Shown in pieces: positions 35,280 to 46,890 of a DNA stretch of 64,000 nt (position 1 is its first letter; each line of letters opens with the position of its first letter). The DNA comes from Mercurialis annua (Eukaryota; Streptophyta; Magnoliopsida; Malpighiales; Euphorbiaceae), in the NCBI RefSeq assembly GCF_937616625.2, contig NC_065575.1, positions 27,775,001-27,839,000 of the forward strand. Reading direction: 5' to 3'. The notes under the pieces were generated by a model, which was not told the origin of the DNA, searched no databases, and was given only the letters and a program-made list of their open reading frames with translations. The translations under genes and the position numbers were made by a program.

Positions 35280-38200
35280 AACAAATCCAAGCGTTTCACC
35301 TTTTTAGCAATTTAAGCCAAACGTTTACAAACATTACAGAACAAAACTAAACGTTTCACATTTTTAGCGATTTAAGCCAAACGTTTACAAATGCTACGAA
35401 ACAAATCCAAACGTTTCACCTTTTTAGCTATTGAAGCCAAACATTTACAAACGTTACGAAACAAATCTAAACGTTTCACCTTTTTAGCAATTTAAGCCAA
35501 ACGTTACAAAACAAATTCAAACGTTTCCCCTTTTTATCGATTGAAGCCAAACGTTTACAAACAAATCCAAACGTTTCACCCTTTTAGCGATTTAAGCCGA
35601 ACGTTTACAAACATTACGAAACAAATCCAAATGTTTCACCTTTTTATAACGTTTGGCTTAAATCGCTAAAAATATGAAACATTTGGATTTGTTTCATAAC
35701 GTTTTAAACGTTTGGTTTTGTTTTGTAACGTTTATAAATGTTTGGCTTAAATTGCTAAAAAGGTGAAACGTTTTGATTTGTTTCGTAACGTTTGTAAATG
35801 TTTGGCTTAAATCGCTAAAAATGTGAATCGTTTGGATTAGTTTTGTAACTTTTTCAACGTTTGGTTTTATTTCGTAACGTTTGTAAACGTTTGGCTTAAA
35901 TCTCTAAAAATGTGAAATGTTTGGATTTGTTTCGTAATATTTTAAACGTTTGGTTTTGTTTCGTAACGTTTGGTTTCGTTTAGCTTAAATCTCTAAAAAG
36001 GGAAATGTTTGTAAACTTTCGGCAAAAATTTCTAAAAAGGGAAAACATTTGGATTTGTTTCGTAACGTTTTAAACGTTTAGTGTTGTTTCGTAACGTTTA
36101 TAAACGTTTGGCTTAAATCGCTAAAAAGGTGAAACTTTTGGTTTTGTTTCCTAACGTTTGTAAACGTTTGGCTTAAATCGCTAAAAAGGTGAAATATTTG
36201 GTTTTGTTTCCTAACGTTTGTAAACGTTTGGCTTAAATCGCTAAAAAGGTGAAAAGTTTGGATTTGTTTCGTAAAGTTTTAAACGTTTTGTTTTGTTTTG
36301 TAATGTCTGAAACGTTTGGCTTAAATCGTTAAAAATTTGAAACGTTTGGATTTGCTTTGTAACGTTTTAAACGTTTGGTTTTGTTTCATAACGTTTGGAT
36401 TTGTTTCGTAACGTTTGTAAACGTTTGACCTAAATTGCTAAAAAAGGAAATGTTTTGTTTTGTTTCGTAACCTTTGTAAACGTTTGGCTTAAATCACTAA
36501 AAAGGTGAAACGTTTGGATTTGTTTCGTATCATTTGTAAACGTTTGGTTTAAATCGCTAAAAATGTGAAACATTTGGATTTGTTTCATAACCTTTGTAAA
36601 CGTTTGGCTTAAATCGCTAAAAAGGCGAAACTTTTGGATTTGTTTCGTAACATTTTAATCGTTTGGTTTTGTTTCGTAACATTTATAAACGTTTGGCTTA
36701 AATCACTAAAAAGGTGAAACGTTTGGATTTATTTTTTTAACCTTTGTAAACGTTTCGATTTGTTTCGTAACGTTTTAATCGTTTGGTTTTGTTTCGTAAC
36801 ATTTCCAAACGATTGGCTTAAATCGCAAAAAGGTGAAACATTTGGATTTGTTTCGTAACGTTTTAAACGTTCGACTTAAATAGTATCGTTTTAAATGAAC
36901 GTTTACAACCGTTACGAAACAAATCCAAACGTTTCCCCATTTTAGCGATTTAAGTTGAACGTTTACAAATGTTACAAAACATATTCAAACGTTTCATCTT
37001 TTTACCGATTTATGCCAAACGTTTAAAACGTTACGGAACAAATCCAAACGTTTCACCTTTTTAGCGATTTATGCCAAACCTTTGCAAACGTTAGGAAAAA
37101 AAACCAAACGTTTCACCCTTTTAGCAATTTAAGTCAAACGTTTAAAACGTTATGAAAAAAATCAAAACGTTTCACCTTTTTAGCAATTTAAGCCAAACGT
37201 TTACGAACGTTTTGTTTCGTAACGTTTTTAACGTTTGGATTTGTTTTGTAACTTTTGTAAACGTTTGGCTTAAATTGCTAAAAGGTGAAACGCTTGGATT
37301 TGTTTCGTAACATTTGTAAACGTATTAGCAATTTAAGCCAAACGTTTACAAACGTTTCGAAACAAATCCAAAAGTTTCCCCTTTTTAGCGATTTAAGCCA
37401 AACGTTTACAATCGTTACGAAACAAATCCAAACGTTTCACCTTTTTAGCGATTTAAGCCAAACATTTACAAACGGTACGAAACAAAACAAAACGTTTCAC
37501 ATTTTTAGCGATTTAAGCCAAACGTTTATAAATGTTACGAAACAAAACCAAACGTTTATAAACGTTACGAAACAAAACCAAACGTTTAAAACGTTACGAA
37601 ATAAATCCAAATGTTTTAAGCCAAACGTTTACAAACGTTACGAAACAAATCCAAACGTCTCACCTTTTTAGCGATTTAAGTTAAACGCTTACAAAGGTTA
37701 TGAAACAAAACTAAATGTTTCCCCTTTTTAGCGATTTTAGCCAAACGTTTACAAACGTTACGAAAGAAATCCAAAGTTTTCACCTTTTTAGCAATTTAAG
37801 CCAAACGTTTACAAACATTACAAAACAAATTCAAACGTTTGGTTTTGTTTCGTAACGAAACAAATCCCAAAGTTTCGCCTTTTTAGCGATTTAAGCCACA
37901 CAGTTACAAATGTTACGAAACAAATCCAAACATTTCACCTTTTTAGCGATTTAAGCCAAACGTTTATAAACATTACGAAACAAAACCAAAAGTTTCACCC
38001 TTTTAGTTATTTAAGCCAAGCGTTTACAAATTTACGAAACAAAACCAAATGTTTAACCTTTTTAGCTATTTAAGCCAAACGTTTCACACTTTTAGCGATT
38101 TAAGCTAAAAGTTTACAAATGTTACGAAACAAATCCAAACGTTTCCCCTTTTTAGCTATTTAAACCAAACGTTTACAAACGTTACGAAACAAAACCAAAC

Positions 38201-39414
38201 GTTTAACATTTTTAGCAATTTAAGCCAAACGTTTACAAACGTTACGAAATAAATCCAAACGTTTCCCCATTTTAGCTATTTAAGCCAAACGTTTACAAAC
38301 GTGACGAAACAAACCCAAACGTTTACAAACGTTACGAGAAAAATCCAAACGTTTGGTTTTGTTCCGTAACGTTTTGCTTAAATCGCTAAAAAGGTTAAAC
38401 GTTACGTTTGCATTTTTTTCGTAATGTTTTAAACGTTTGGTTTTGTTTCGTAACGTTAATAAATGTTTGTCTTAAATCGCTAAAAAGATGGAATGTTTGG
38501 ATTTGTTTCATAACGTTTGTAAACGTTCGGCTTAAGTCGGTAAAAATGCGAAACGTTTGGTTTTTTTTCGTAACGTTTTAAACGTTTGGTTTTGTTTCGT
38601 AACGTTTCGCTATTTTAGCGATTTAAGCCAAACGTTTACAAACGTCACGAAACAAATCCAAATGTTTCACCTTTTTAGCGATTTAAGTCGAACGTTTACA
38701 AACGTTACGAAACAAATTTAAATGTTTTACCTTTTTATCGATTTAAGCCAAACGTTTACCAATTTACGAAACAAAACCAAACATTTCACCTTTTTAACAA
38801 TTTAAGCTGAACGTTTGGTTTTGTTTCATAACATTTATAAACGTTTCACTTCAATCGCTAAAACGGTGAAACGTTTGGTTGTGTTTCGTAACGTTTGTAA
38901 ACGTTTGGCTTAAATCGCTAAAAAGGTGAAACGTTTGATTTTGTTTCGTAACATTTGTAAATGTTTGGCTCAAATCGCTACAAAGGGGAAACGTTTGGAT
39001 TTTTTCGTAACATTTGTAAACGTGTGGCTTAAATCTCTAAAAAGGTGAAACGTTTCGATTTATTTCGTAATTTTTGGTTTAAATTGCTATAAAGGTGAAA
39101 CGTTTGGATTTGTTTCGTAACGTTTGTAAATGTTTGGCTTAAATCGCTTTATAGGTAAAACGTTTGGATTTGTTTCGTAACGTTTGTAAACGTTCGGCTT
39201 AAATCGCCAAAAAGGTGAAACGCTTGGATTTGTTTCGTAACGTTTGTAAACGTTTGGCTTCAATCGCTAAAAAGGGAAAACGTTTGGATTTATTTCGTAA
39301 TGTTTGTAAACGTTTGGTTTTGTTTTGTAACGTTTATAAACGTTTGGCTTAAATCGCTAAAAAGGTGAAACATTTGGTTTTGTTTTGTAACGTTTGTAAA
39401 CGTTTGGTTCAAAT
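35280..39414. repeat. Satellite B array, block 2 (60-bp unit, many inversions)
   Basis: About 69 units of the 60-bp satellite. Orientation switches near 35645, 36890, 37207, 37325, 38345, 38605 and 38812, a higher switch density than block 1. The part at 36830-38470 is a diverged colinear copy of 19080-21000. The block ends with the target duplication CAAAT (39410-39414) of the Copia element. Confidence 0.97.
36830..38470. repeat. Diverged copy of satellite B segment 19080-21000
   Basis: It shares the inversion joint TTAAATAGTATCGTTTTAAA (36880-36899) and the following series of forward units, including AAGTTGAACGTTTACAAATG next to AAGCTGAACGTTTACAAATG in the other copy. It also shares the later forward-to-reverse joint and a rare AAACGTTACGTTTG unit near 38398. 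Confidence 0.72.
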
Positions 39415-39925
39415 TGTAGGCGCAGCGGGATGCACGGGTCCGGATCGTATATTTCAATTCAAAATTAAAATTTTAACAATCCGAATCCTGAAGTTGATCA
39501 TATCAACAACAAATGGATCGCCGTATCATTTAGCAATTAAAGCACGCATCTAGGAATCGTAAGAAGAATACCTATGTCGATTCTCCAACGATTCTTGTAG
39601 TCCCGAAAGTACGGAGACCTCAAGCTCGTCTAGACGAGTATGCGTCCGATTGAATCCTCGCCTTGAAGTAATCCGCAAGAGTTCTTCTTGCCGAGCAGCC
39701 CTAAGCTCAAACTCTCGCCGCGATTACGTCCTTGCTCGGATGTATGAAAAACGTCGCCAAGGTTTTCCCGTGATTGATAACTACTTGAACTCCTTCAAGT
39801 GCTTTCTCTCTCTACAACTATGTAGTGAGATGTGTGTTGTGTGGTGTTGAAATGAGCAAAGCTAAGCTCTATTTATAAGGTAGAGCTTTGCTTAAGAATG
39901 CAACACCTTGCATGCTAGGTGTCAC
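39415..39925 (-). repeat. Copia 3' LTR, downstream part (split by nested element)
   Basis: This is the U5-side portion of the 3' LTR. It contains the TATA box at 39867-39877 and ends at the nested insertion. The remainder of the LTR resumes at 49441. It matches the equivalent 5' LTR section from 55786 with about one difference per 13-20 bases in the stretch I compared. Confidence 0.93.
39867..39877 (-). promoter_or_regulatory. TATA box of Copia 3' LTR
   Basis: Minus strand reads TATAAATAGAG, matching the TATA box of the copy at 6167. The nested element starts 49 bp upstream and separates it from the TGATGTCA cluster, now at 49481-49530. The matching segment is deleted from the 5' LTR. Confidence 0.7.
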
Positions 39926-40970
39926 TGTCACGACCCAAAATTATTGAGCCGCAACCGGCGCTAGGGAACGGGAGTGGTAGCTCCGGAACCCGTAGCAAGC
40001 CTAAAATCACAGTTTATTTTTCGCAAATATAATATAAACAAATAACAACAAACAACGGAAGCAGATATACATATACATAACATATACCCAAATATATACA
40101 CTAACTGTTTCAAAACCTCGCGGGCTCTAGTTACTGTACCCTGTACGAACTGGCCTCGCGGTACTATATACATCAGTTAGTGTTTCAAACATCTCACCGG
40201 CACCTGGGGCCGTGAATCATATACTAAACACGTAGCCTATCAAAATGCATATAAAACAATAACAGCAGTTAATATATACAATCAAAATGAACTGCTGTCT
40301 AGGCTACAATATTATCGACAAAGGACCACTACTGCAGCACTCACAGAAGTCAGAAACTAACATATACAGCTGACTTCTGGACTTCAAAAATTGGCCTCTA
40401 GCTAGGTCCGCAAACTAAGCACCTGAAAGACATCAAAGGTGAGGGGTCAGTATTTGGGAAAATACTGAGTGAGTTTGCATTTACTAACGGTATTATTATA
40501 GAAATATAGCATCGCATTTTAAATCAACATTAAAACAAAAATACATATGAACAAGTACTCGATCCTTTCGAAACTAAAATCCTGAAACATAACGTAACTC
40601 ACTATTATTCAAATCATAGTGATTCCAATAGTCTGACCCGGGAGCGTTTATGTTCAACCACATCAGTCAGAACATATCTCTTAATCCCAAAGAGGTGGGT
40701 CCAACCCACTGGTAGGTTCAACCTACTAGATACTGGGCTCAGGTTACACTGTAACCGAGTTCACTCTCGTATCGCATCCATATCATAGCTTTCATAATCA
40801 AACCATGCATGCATCTCAAATCATATCTTATAGTTAGACACGCTAGACTGACTCAATTACTGGTGATCACACAGCCTATTGACACCCAATAGGTAGCTAG
40901 TTTCGTTGGATCGTATACTAGGTTCTCGTACATAAAACTTAATCAAAACATGTAGCATATCAACAATTCA

Positions 40971-41017
40971 TATATATATAGTGTGATGCATATAAACAGT
41001 ATATATATATATATAAT
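40971..41017. repeat. TA-rich microsatellite in LTR
   Basis: Two TA runs (40971-40980 and 41000-41015) flank GTGTGATGCATATAAACAG. The second run is two bases shorter in the other LTR (near 47966-47980), an easily visible length difference between the two LTRs. Confidence 0.85.
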
Positions 41018-41462
41018 ATGATATCAAAATAATATTAATCGATAATACACGAAAGTAAAGTGCAACTCACAGTGACCGCTATCCAATCAATAACGAAGTC
41101 AATATGATAATATGCCCGTGCTAGACCACGTCGGCTGACCCCACCGTTTGCTGACACGTCTGATACATATAGATCAAATACACGTTTAATACATAAACGT
41201 GAACCTTAAAAACCTAAAACCCTAGGTTATAGATTAAGGTTATCACCCCTTTCGTTTCGTATTCGTTTCTCTCAATTTTGATAACTTCTTGATCGAATTC
41301 TTACTTAATCGATGAACTTATCTTGACTATTTATTAAGTTAATTTTCATTTATATAATGTTTTATATCTATATCAAAACATTTCACTGAGTTTCACACTC
41401 AAATCAAGCTATCGGAGGTCCTTTTTCACTCCCGGAAGTCCCACGGAGATCCGGGTCGAGTT

Positions 41463-41612
41463 AGGGCACGTCGTGTCACCTTGGCACGTCGTGCCCTTCA
41501 ATTTTTGTGAAGGGCACGTCGTTCACCCCCTTGGTGCACGTCGTGCACCCTTGTGGTGCACGTCGTGCGCCTGCACGACGTGCTGATTTTCAGCACGTCG
41601 TGCACCCCTTTC
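41463..41612. repeat. GCACGTCGTGC motif cluster in 3' LTR of nested element
   Basis: About eight copies of GCACGTCGTGC or its complement GCACGACGTGC lie within 150 bp, some facing each other to make hairpins such as GCACGACGTGCTGATTTTCA followed by GCACGTCGTGC. GC content is much higher than surroundings. The matching cluster in the other LTR is at 48427-48574, with a small block difference near 41518-41535. Confidence 0.9.
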
Positions 41613-42469
41613 GGGTGCGATGTTTTGACGGATTCCGGCCGTTTCTGAGGCCTCAAATCATCCATAAATCATACCAATTCATACCCAATTCATTTTAATC
41701 CATAATTCATCATTTTACACTTCAAAATCAACCCAAAACGCTCCAAAACGTCGAATTCAATAGAAATACGATCTAACCCGCAAAACAGCCCCCTATTCTT
41801 CAATTTTCGTGGTAAAAACGTGTAACTCACCTTATTTTGATGCTAGTAAGGGATAGAGGCTTGAATTCCGAATAGATCGACGCGAAAATCGTCCGAAACG
41901 GACGTCGAACGGCGAAACGGCGGCGAAACGATCGAGAACGATGAAATGAAGCTTCTGGATTTCCTTCTCCTCTCTTCTTCTTATCTGATTCATTCAAATG
42001 AATCTTTATTAAGTAGTTTGGCTAATGTTTCATTTGAATCCCCTCTTTCTTTAATGATTTCAATTTATTCTTTAAACTCTTCTTTTATATGATTTAGTCC
42101 ATAAAATCAATAAATTCTTTTAATCATAACTTGTACGTATTATCTATATCTGATAAACAATACGAATCCCAATATTAATATTTTCCCGTCAAAACTTATA
42201 AATTTCCATTTTTGAGACGTAGTGGCTAAATTACCACTTTAGTCCCTGAACTTCATTTTGGGCTTTCCTTGACATTTTTCCTTTTAATTCCAATTCTAAC
42301 TTTAGAATTGAAATATAACCTTGATTTCCGCATAACTAATTTCCCAAAACCGACCTACTAAAACTTATTTATCTTAATTTTATCGGATAACTTTCCGATG
42401 TCGCCACTCTGGCGACTCAAAATTGGACACGTGGTCCAATTAGCTAATTAATTATTTTGGGGTATTACA

Positions 42470-42481
42470 TTCTTCCCCCCT
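42470..42481 (-). other. Polypurine tract of nested gag-only element
   Basis: The minus strand reads AAGGGGGGAAGAA immediately before the LTR start TGTAATACC. This is the expected plus-strand primer site, directly abutting the 3' LTR. The preceding bases, GAGGACGAATTTTTAT, are a tail commonly seen at the pol end of plant Gypsy elements. Confidence 0.9.
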
Positions 42482-45354
42482 TATAAAAATTCGTCCTCGA
42501 ATTTTCATAAAACTTGTTGGGATCTTAAAATCGTCCTTATACTTTCCTTGACGTACATTACTACGCGTTAGTTGTATCTTTCTTTTACATAGCTCTTAGC
42601 TCTCCACTTATAGCTGTGACTTCGTACCCATCATTAATCGATTATCTATCTTGCTCATAGTAGTTCCTTGTCGTAGCATAACTGAGAATCTTCTCATTGC
42701 TACTTTCGTTTCATTTGTTGTCTTCCCTGAGATAGAATAACCTTGGACGTATCCTTGATGTCGTAGTCCTTGCGTCATTGCTATCTGATTGTTACTAATC
42801 CATGTCTAACATTTTCTCGTTCCATCCTTTCATTCCCAGTAGCCATGGGGTTGCTACTTGTCTTCTTTATACATGAATAGTCACGACGTGTTGACTCCAT
42901 CTTTAATAACGTACTTACTTTATTCATACTCCTATGAGTATTTTCCTTTCGTAATCACAATCTACGACTTTTAATCTTTACTACATCTAACGATATCATC
43001 CTTCTTTCTTACTGATTATCGTCGTTTCTTACTTCTTTCTACCGTTATCTGACTTCTCACTCCTGATTAACTAATCTCTTTCAACTTGTACTCTGTCTAG
43101 CACAGTTATTATCTCTTAACATAGCTAAACTTGATACATCCTTCACTATCTTCCATTTCTTATTCTTTCGCTTCTTTAAGCTATCATAAACTTCATGTCG
43201 TTCTATTGGTCGTGATCCTTTGTTCTTTATCATTATCTTAGACACGTAATTCACGTTACTTCTGATCGTATGGCTTGTAAAGTCTCCCTTGTTCACTAAT
43301 ATTACTCATATTCTTATCCCTTTCACTTTCACCTAATTGTTTCTTTGGAGTTTACCTTAAATCTCTTATTGACTTTTCATTCAATGATGTTCTTCCTTTA
43401 CGTCACAGTTCCTTATTCAAGATGACCTCATAAGAATCTTACATGCTTCTTTAGCATTTAACTATTTCGAGAACTTTTCTCATTAATCAGCTTTCGCTTA
43501 ACTTCTTTCTTATCTTTAACCTTTAACTAACTTCATCTTTAACTTTCATCCTCAACGGATTCATTAGATCCTTAATAACTTATTTATTTCCTTAATCGTC
43601 ATTCTTTCTTATTGTATAATCAGCTTTCTTTCTATTTTACACTTCTGCTTCTTACTGTCAATTTTTATTTTCACTTTTTACAATACAATCTTGATACTGA
43701 TTGTAATCGTTCCTTAACTCATTCTTATTCTATCTCTCGTCTTCTTTTGAAGGGTTTTCTGATTGTTCTTAACATTTATATTGTACTTACTTTGTAACTC
43801 CCAAAGTCAGGGAACAATTTCAATTCACTGTCGTCCTATACGCTTTATGCTTCCTTAGCACTTATATCTTGATTCTAATTGTCTTTAAATAACTTTATCT
43901 CTTTGTACTAGTATCGACTCTTGTCTTGTCTTTTACTTGTTATATTTGTTACGTCTTTCCTTCGTTTATAGCAGTTCTATTGCTGCTGTTCTATTCTGAC
44001 ATTCCTTATGACGTATTTCTAGAACTTTCACTTCTCTAATCACCTTACTAAATTTTGAGGGTATTTGAATTTTACCCTTACACTTTTCTTCATATCATCC
44101 ACCATTCTTACATTTACTGATACGTATGTCTATACGTGTACCTTTCTCCTTTCTGTTAACGCAACTTATAATTCTTAGTGCTGATATTAGTAACTTTACT
44201 TAATATCAGTCATATAGCATCATTATCTCTTTTAATCTATTCAACTTCGAACCTTCACATCTTACTAATTATCTTCTTCATCCTTGCGTACTTGTACGTT
44301 TCTTTCGCCTAACACAACTCTTTGTCATTTCATCATTCGTTTTATTATAAGGATAAATATCGTATCCTTGAGTATTGCCAGTGCATTGCAGCCTATCTGC
44401 ATATGCTCTCCGGCGATAAGTCCTTATTCACATTCTTCTTTAGCTTCACTAGTTTCGTTGCAATAATTATTAACATGGCTTTATTCTGTTATTGAAGTTT
44501 CTTTTACAATTTTTATTCTTATTTAATAAGAATTTTTTATTCTTCGTCGCAGGGCTTTACATCAGAGTTTACTCACTGAATAAAACGATTTTAAAACTTC
44601 TTTTGGCTGCGCAGCTCTTTCTAAACCACTTTTCATAAATCATTTAAAATCGTTAGTACAATTGTTGCTCAGAGTGATGACATCTCTCATCACCAAGGAG
44701 TTGCTCAAAATCGCAGTTTCTTTTTCCATTACAAAGATATGATGCATGATCTAAAATTTTGAAAATCATTCTTCTATGCATTTCTATCGTGATTATGCAA
44801 TGTTATATGCGATATCTGAGCACAACTGTACTTTGAAAATCATAAAAACTTTCAAAATTTTCATAAAATCGTAAGTCTTACTCTAGATGATACGCTCTGC
44901 GACTCTTAACGGCTTTCTTTATACTTATTGGGTATAATTCAAATTTTTATATTGCTGTCAAATTTTTGTATTGCTGTCATTTACAGACTGTTCTTCTGTT
45001 ACACTCCTTCTCTCTCCATATCTCCGACAACTCAATTTAATTCAAAATTTTCTACTGATATAATCACCACATCCATTTCTGCAACACTCTAAACTACGTC
45101 ATATACAGACGCAGATACCGATGTTTCACATCGACTTCCTGTAAGTAATCCATCTCTTTCTTCAATTCAAAAACGTAATATAGGAATTATGTTTGCGATA
45201 ATTATATGATGTGATGTTTATCATATTATTGTTTCTGTAAGTTATATTTATATATATTTTCTTTCATTAGGCACGTATTTAATAACAGCGCTTCCTATAG
45301 GTTCTCACTTTCTGAGGTATTATCCTAAAGGCAAAACCTATTACTGATATTCTA
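42482..45354 (-). other. Non-coding interior of gag-only element, pyrimidine-rich on plus strand
   Basis: 2.9 kb between gag and the polypurine tract where an autonomous element would carry pol. Plus strand is T/C-rich with frequent CTTT and TTCTT runs. The longest frames are 60-71 codons and show no RT, integrase or protease motif I recognise. A minus-strand frame at 43081-43296 is lysine-rich but has no family resemblance. Only the extreme end near 42482-42520 looks like a relic of a Gypsy pol 3' end. Confidence 0.75.
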
Positions 45355-46428
45355 CTATGCAATGCAGCAATTATATAAACACAATAATGCAAACACATAA
45401 ACACAATTACTTAAAGCACGTAAATCACTAATACCTGGAGGTGCCTGATGTGGAACGCTAGGTTCCCTAATAACTACGCCTGTGCGACGGCCCCTAACTG
45501 TTCTACCGGAGTTTCGTCCACCTCTTTGCACAAAATAAGGGTTGGTTGTAGTTCTGGAGGACGTACTGACGTAATCTGGGTGGTACTCACGTCTAAAGTA
45601 ATAAGGTCGTATCGGATCACCCGACCATTCATGCTCTGTTTCAATCCTACGGGCCATTGTAGTAAGCGTGCTGAAATGTTCATCCACGTGCTCATACAGC
45701 TCATCAAACTGAGGTCCTAAACCCCTGACATATCTACGATTAATAGTCCTATTGTCTTCGTTCAGATTAGGGACTCCCTCTGCCATCCGCAGAAAATCAG
45801 TAGAGTACGCCCCTACAGTCAACATCCCTCTAGAAAAAGAACGCATCTGCCTTCTAACTTGATTTAAAGCTATTTGCGCCTGACCGTTAGCTATGTCCGC
45901 ATCTTCCCTCAAATTGCGGTATCTCCGCACACTTGACCAAAAATAGTCACCTCTGTATTCCTCGACATCTAATTCATCTAACTCTTCTTCTTCTTCAAAC
46001 TCTTCTTCCTGAGGATTTTCCTCTTCTGCTTCTTCTTCTAATTCTTCTTCTGGATCCTCCTCAGGATCCTCCTCAGGGTCTTCCTCAGGATCTTCTTCAA
46101 GATCCTCTTCCGGATCTTCCTCCGGTTCCTCTTCCTCTTCTTCGCTGTATTCAATTTCCGGCGAATGCACTCTAACTCGGTTTCCAGAAGAACTGCCTAT
46201 CTCCGATACAGACATATAGCCATTTTGATATATTTCTGGCGATGCTCCATGATTTGCGTGGAATCCATTCTGATGGACCCCAGATGGTTCGCCCACTTCA
46301 TTATGAAACCCGTTTTGAAATATAGGAGGCGCTTCCTCCCGTTCTTCATCAGCATGCGACTGAGCTCCGTTTTGCCCAGACATGCTAAAAAGAAACAATT
46401 TCGAACGTAAGCGACCATCTGAGCCCAT
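45355..46428 (-). CDS. Gag-like protein of nested non-autonomous LTR element
   Basis: 357 codons if read from the first ATG. A more likely start is Met16 at 46383 (MSGQNGAQ), because TTTCTTTTTAG just before it looks like a 3' splice site. From the N terminus: three QNGF/QNGY repeats (residues ~38-71); a long Glu/Asp/Pro run (~91-157) encoded by a GAGGATCCT-type minisatellite; then a segment with GMLTVGAYSTDF and RRYVRGLGPQFDE (201-243). That pattern resembles the Ty3/Gypsy capsid domain, with its TV-EY-F and R-VRGL-P signature. An Arg/Gly-rich tail follows (RGGRNSGRTVRGRR, ~302-315). No CCHC zinc knuckle is present; the basic tail may bind RNA instead. A CAG/GTATT donor-like site at 45435 makes the last ~25 residues doubtful. 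Expected role: forming the virus-like particle in the cytoplasm. Gag assignment is moderate, from motif pattern and position after the PBS. Confidence 0.65.
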   Translation of the reverse strand: MGSDGRLRSKLFLFSMSGQNGAQSHADEEREEAPPIFQNGFHNEVGEPSGVHQNGFHANHGASPEIYQNGYMSVSEIGSSSGNRVRVHSPEIEYSEEEEEEPEEDPEEDLEEDPEEDPEEDPEEDPEEELEEEAEEENPQEEEFEEEEELDELDVEEYRGDYFWSSVRRYRNLREDADIANGQAQIALNQVRRQMRSFSRGMLTVGAYSTDFLRMAEGVPNLNEDNRTINRRYVRGLGPQFDELYEHVDEHFSTLTTMARRIETEHEWSGDPIRPYYFRREYHPDYVSTSSRTTTNPYFVQRGGRNSGRTVRGRRTGVVIREPSVPHQAPPGISDLRALSNCVYVFALLCLYNCCIA

Positions 46429-46873
46429 TTCACACGCAATTCCAAAATCAGCTTATAAATGCTGTAAACAATTAGCATTTAATCCAGTCGCACGTAATTC
46501 GCAACAAATATCCACTTAATAACCTCAGCGCAAGTAATAAATACTTTACCATCTCAATCATTCATAACCACTTTCTATTTCCTAGTATAAGCAATAAATA
46601 CTTAGTTGTGTTCGTCATCCGTATAAACAGATACTATTCACTTACTAACTTAATAGTCCTAGTTCGCGCGTGTAATGCCACGTACTACTAATGCACACAT
46701 AACACAATTACAGACAACCACGGTCTGACTCTTGCTGCAGTAGTTCCTAGGTATACTTACTGACAAATACTCCCTGTCAAACAAGCAATCAGACAACTCT
46801 AGCAGTGGTAACTTGACCAAACTGCTCTCAAACAAGCATTGAAACAACCTTGCAGTGGTAACTGGACCAAACT
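46429..46873 (-). other. Leader of nested gag-only element
   Basis: Untranslated stretch between PBS and gag. It contains a ~50-bp direct repeat (46781-46831 and 46832-46881), with ACTGCTCT at 46821 and 46871; the second copy includes the PBS. No ORF of note. Confidence 0.75.
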
Positions 46874-46885
46874 GCTCTGATACCA
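46874..46885 (-). other. Primer-binding site of nested element
   Basis: The minus strand reads TGGTATCAGAGC, complementary to the 3' end of initiator Met tRNA, five bases inside the 5' LTR edge (46891). It confirms minus orientation. Confidence 0.93.
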
Positions 46886-46890
46886 ACATT

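Larger units (their letters stand above)
39926..42469 (-). repeat. 3' LTR of nested gag-only element
   Basis: 2544 bp, reading TGTAATACCCCAAAATAATT to GGGTCGTGACA on the minus strand. It includes a TA microsatellite (40971-41017) and a cluster of GCACGTCGTGC motifs (41463-41612). It is nearly identical to 46891-49435. The 62-63 codon open frame over the motif cluster is not considered a gene. Confidence 0.95.

Noticed and set aside
39650..39850. 66-codon frame in the Copia LTR, repeated at 56021-56218
   Set aside because: Shared because the LTRs are copies. It lies in the transcribed U5-side region with no start context or family resemblance.
41507..41698. 63-codon frame in the LTR (and the 124-codon frame at 48287-48661)
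   Set aside because: They arise from the GCACGTCGTGC motif cluster. The reading frame is not preserved between the two near-identical LTRs at the changed block.
45448..46410. Plus-strand open frames opposite the gag ORF
   Set aside because: They are antisense shadows; leucine/proline-rich runs there are the complement of the acidic minisatellite.
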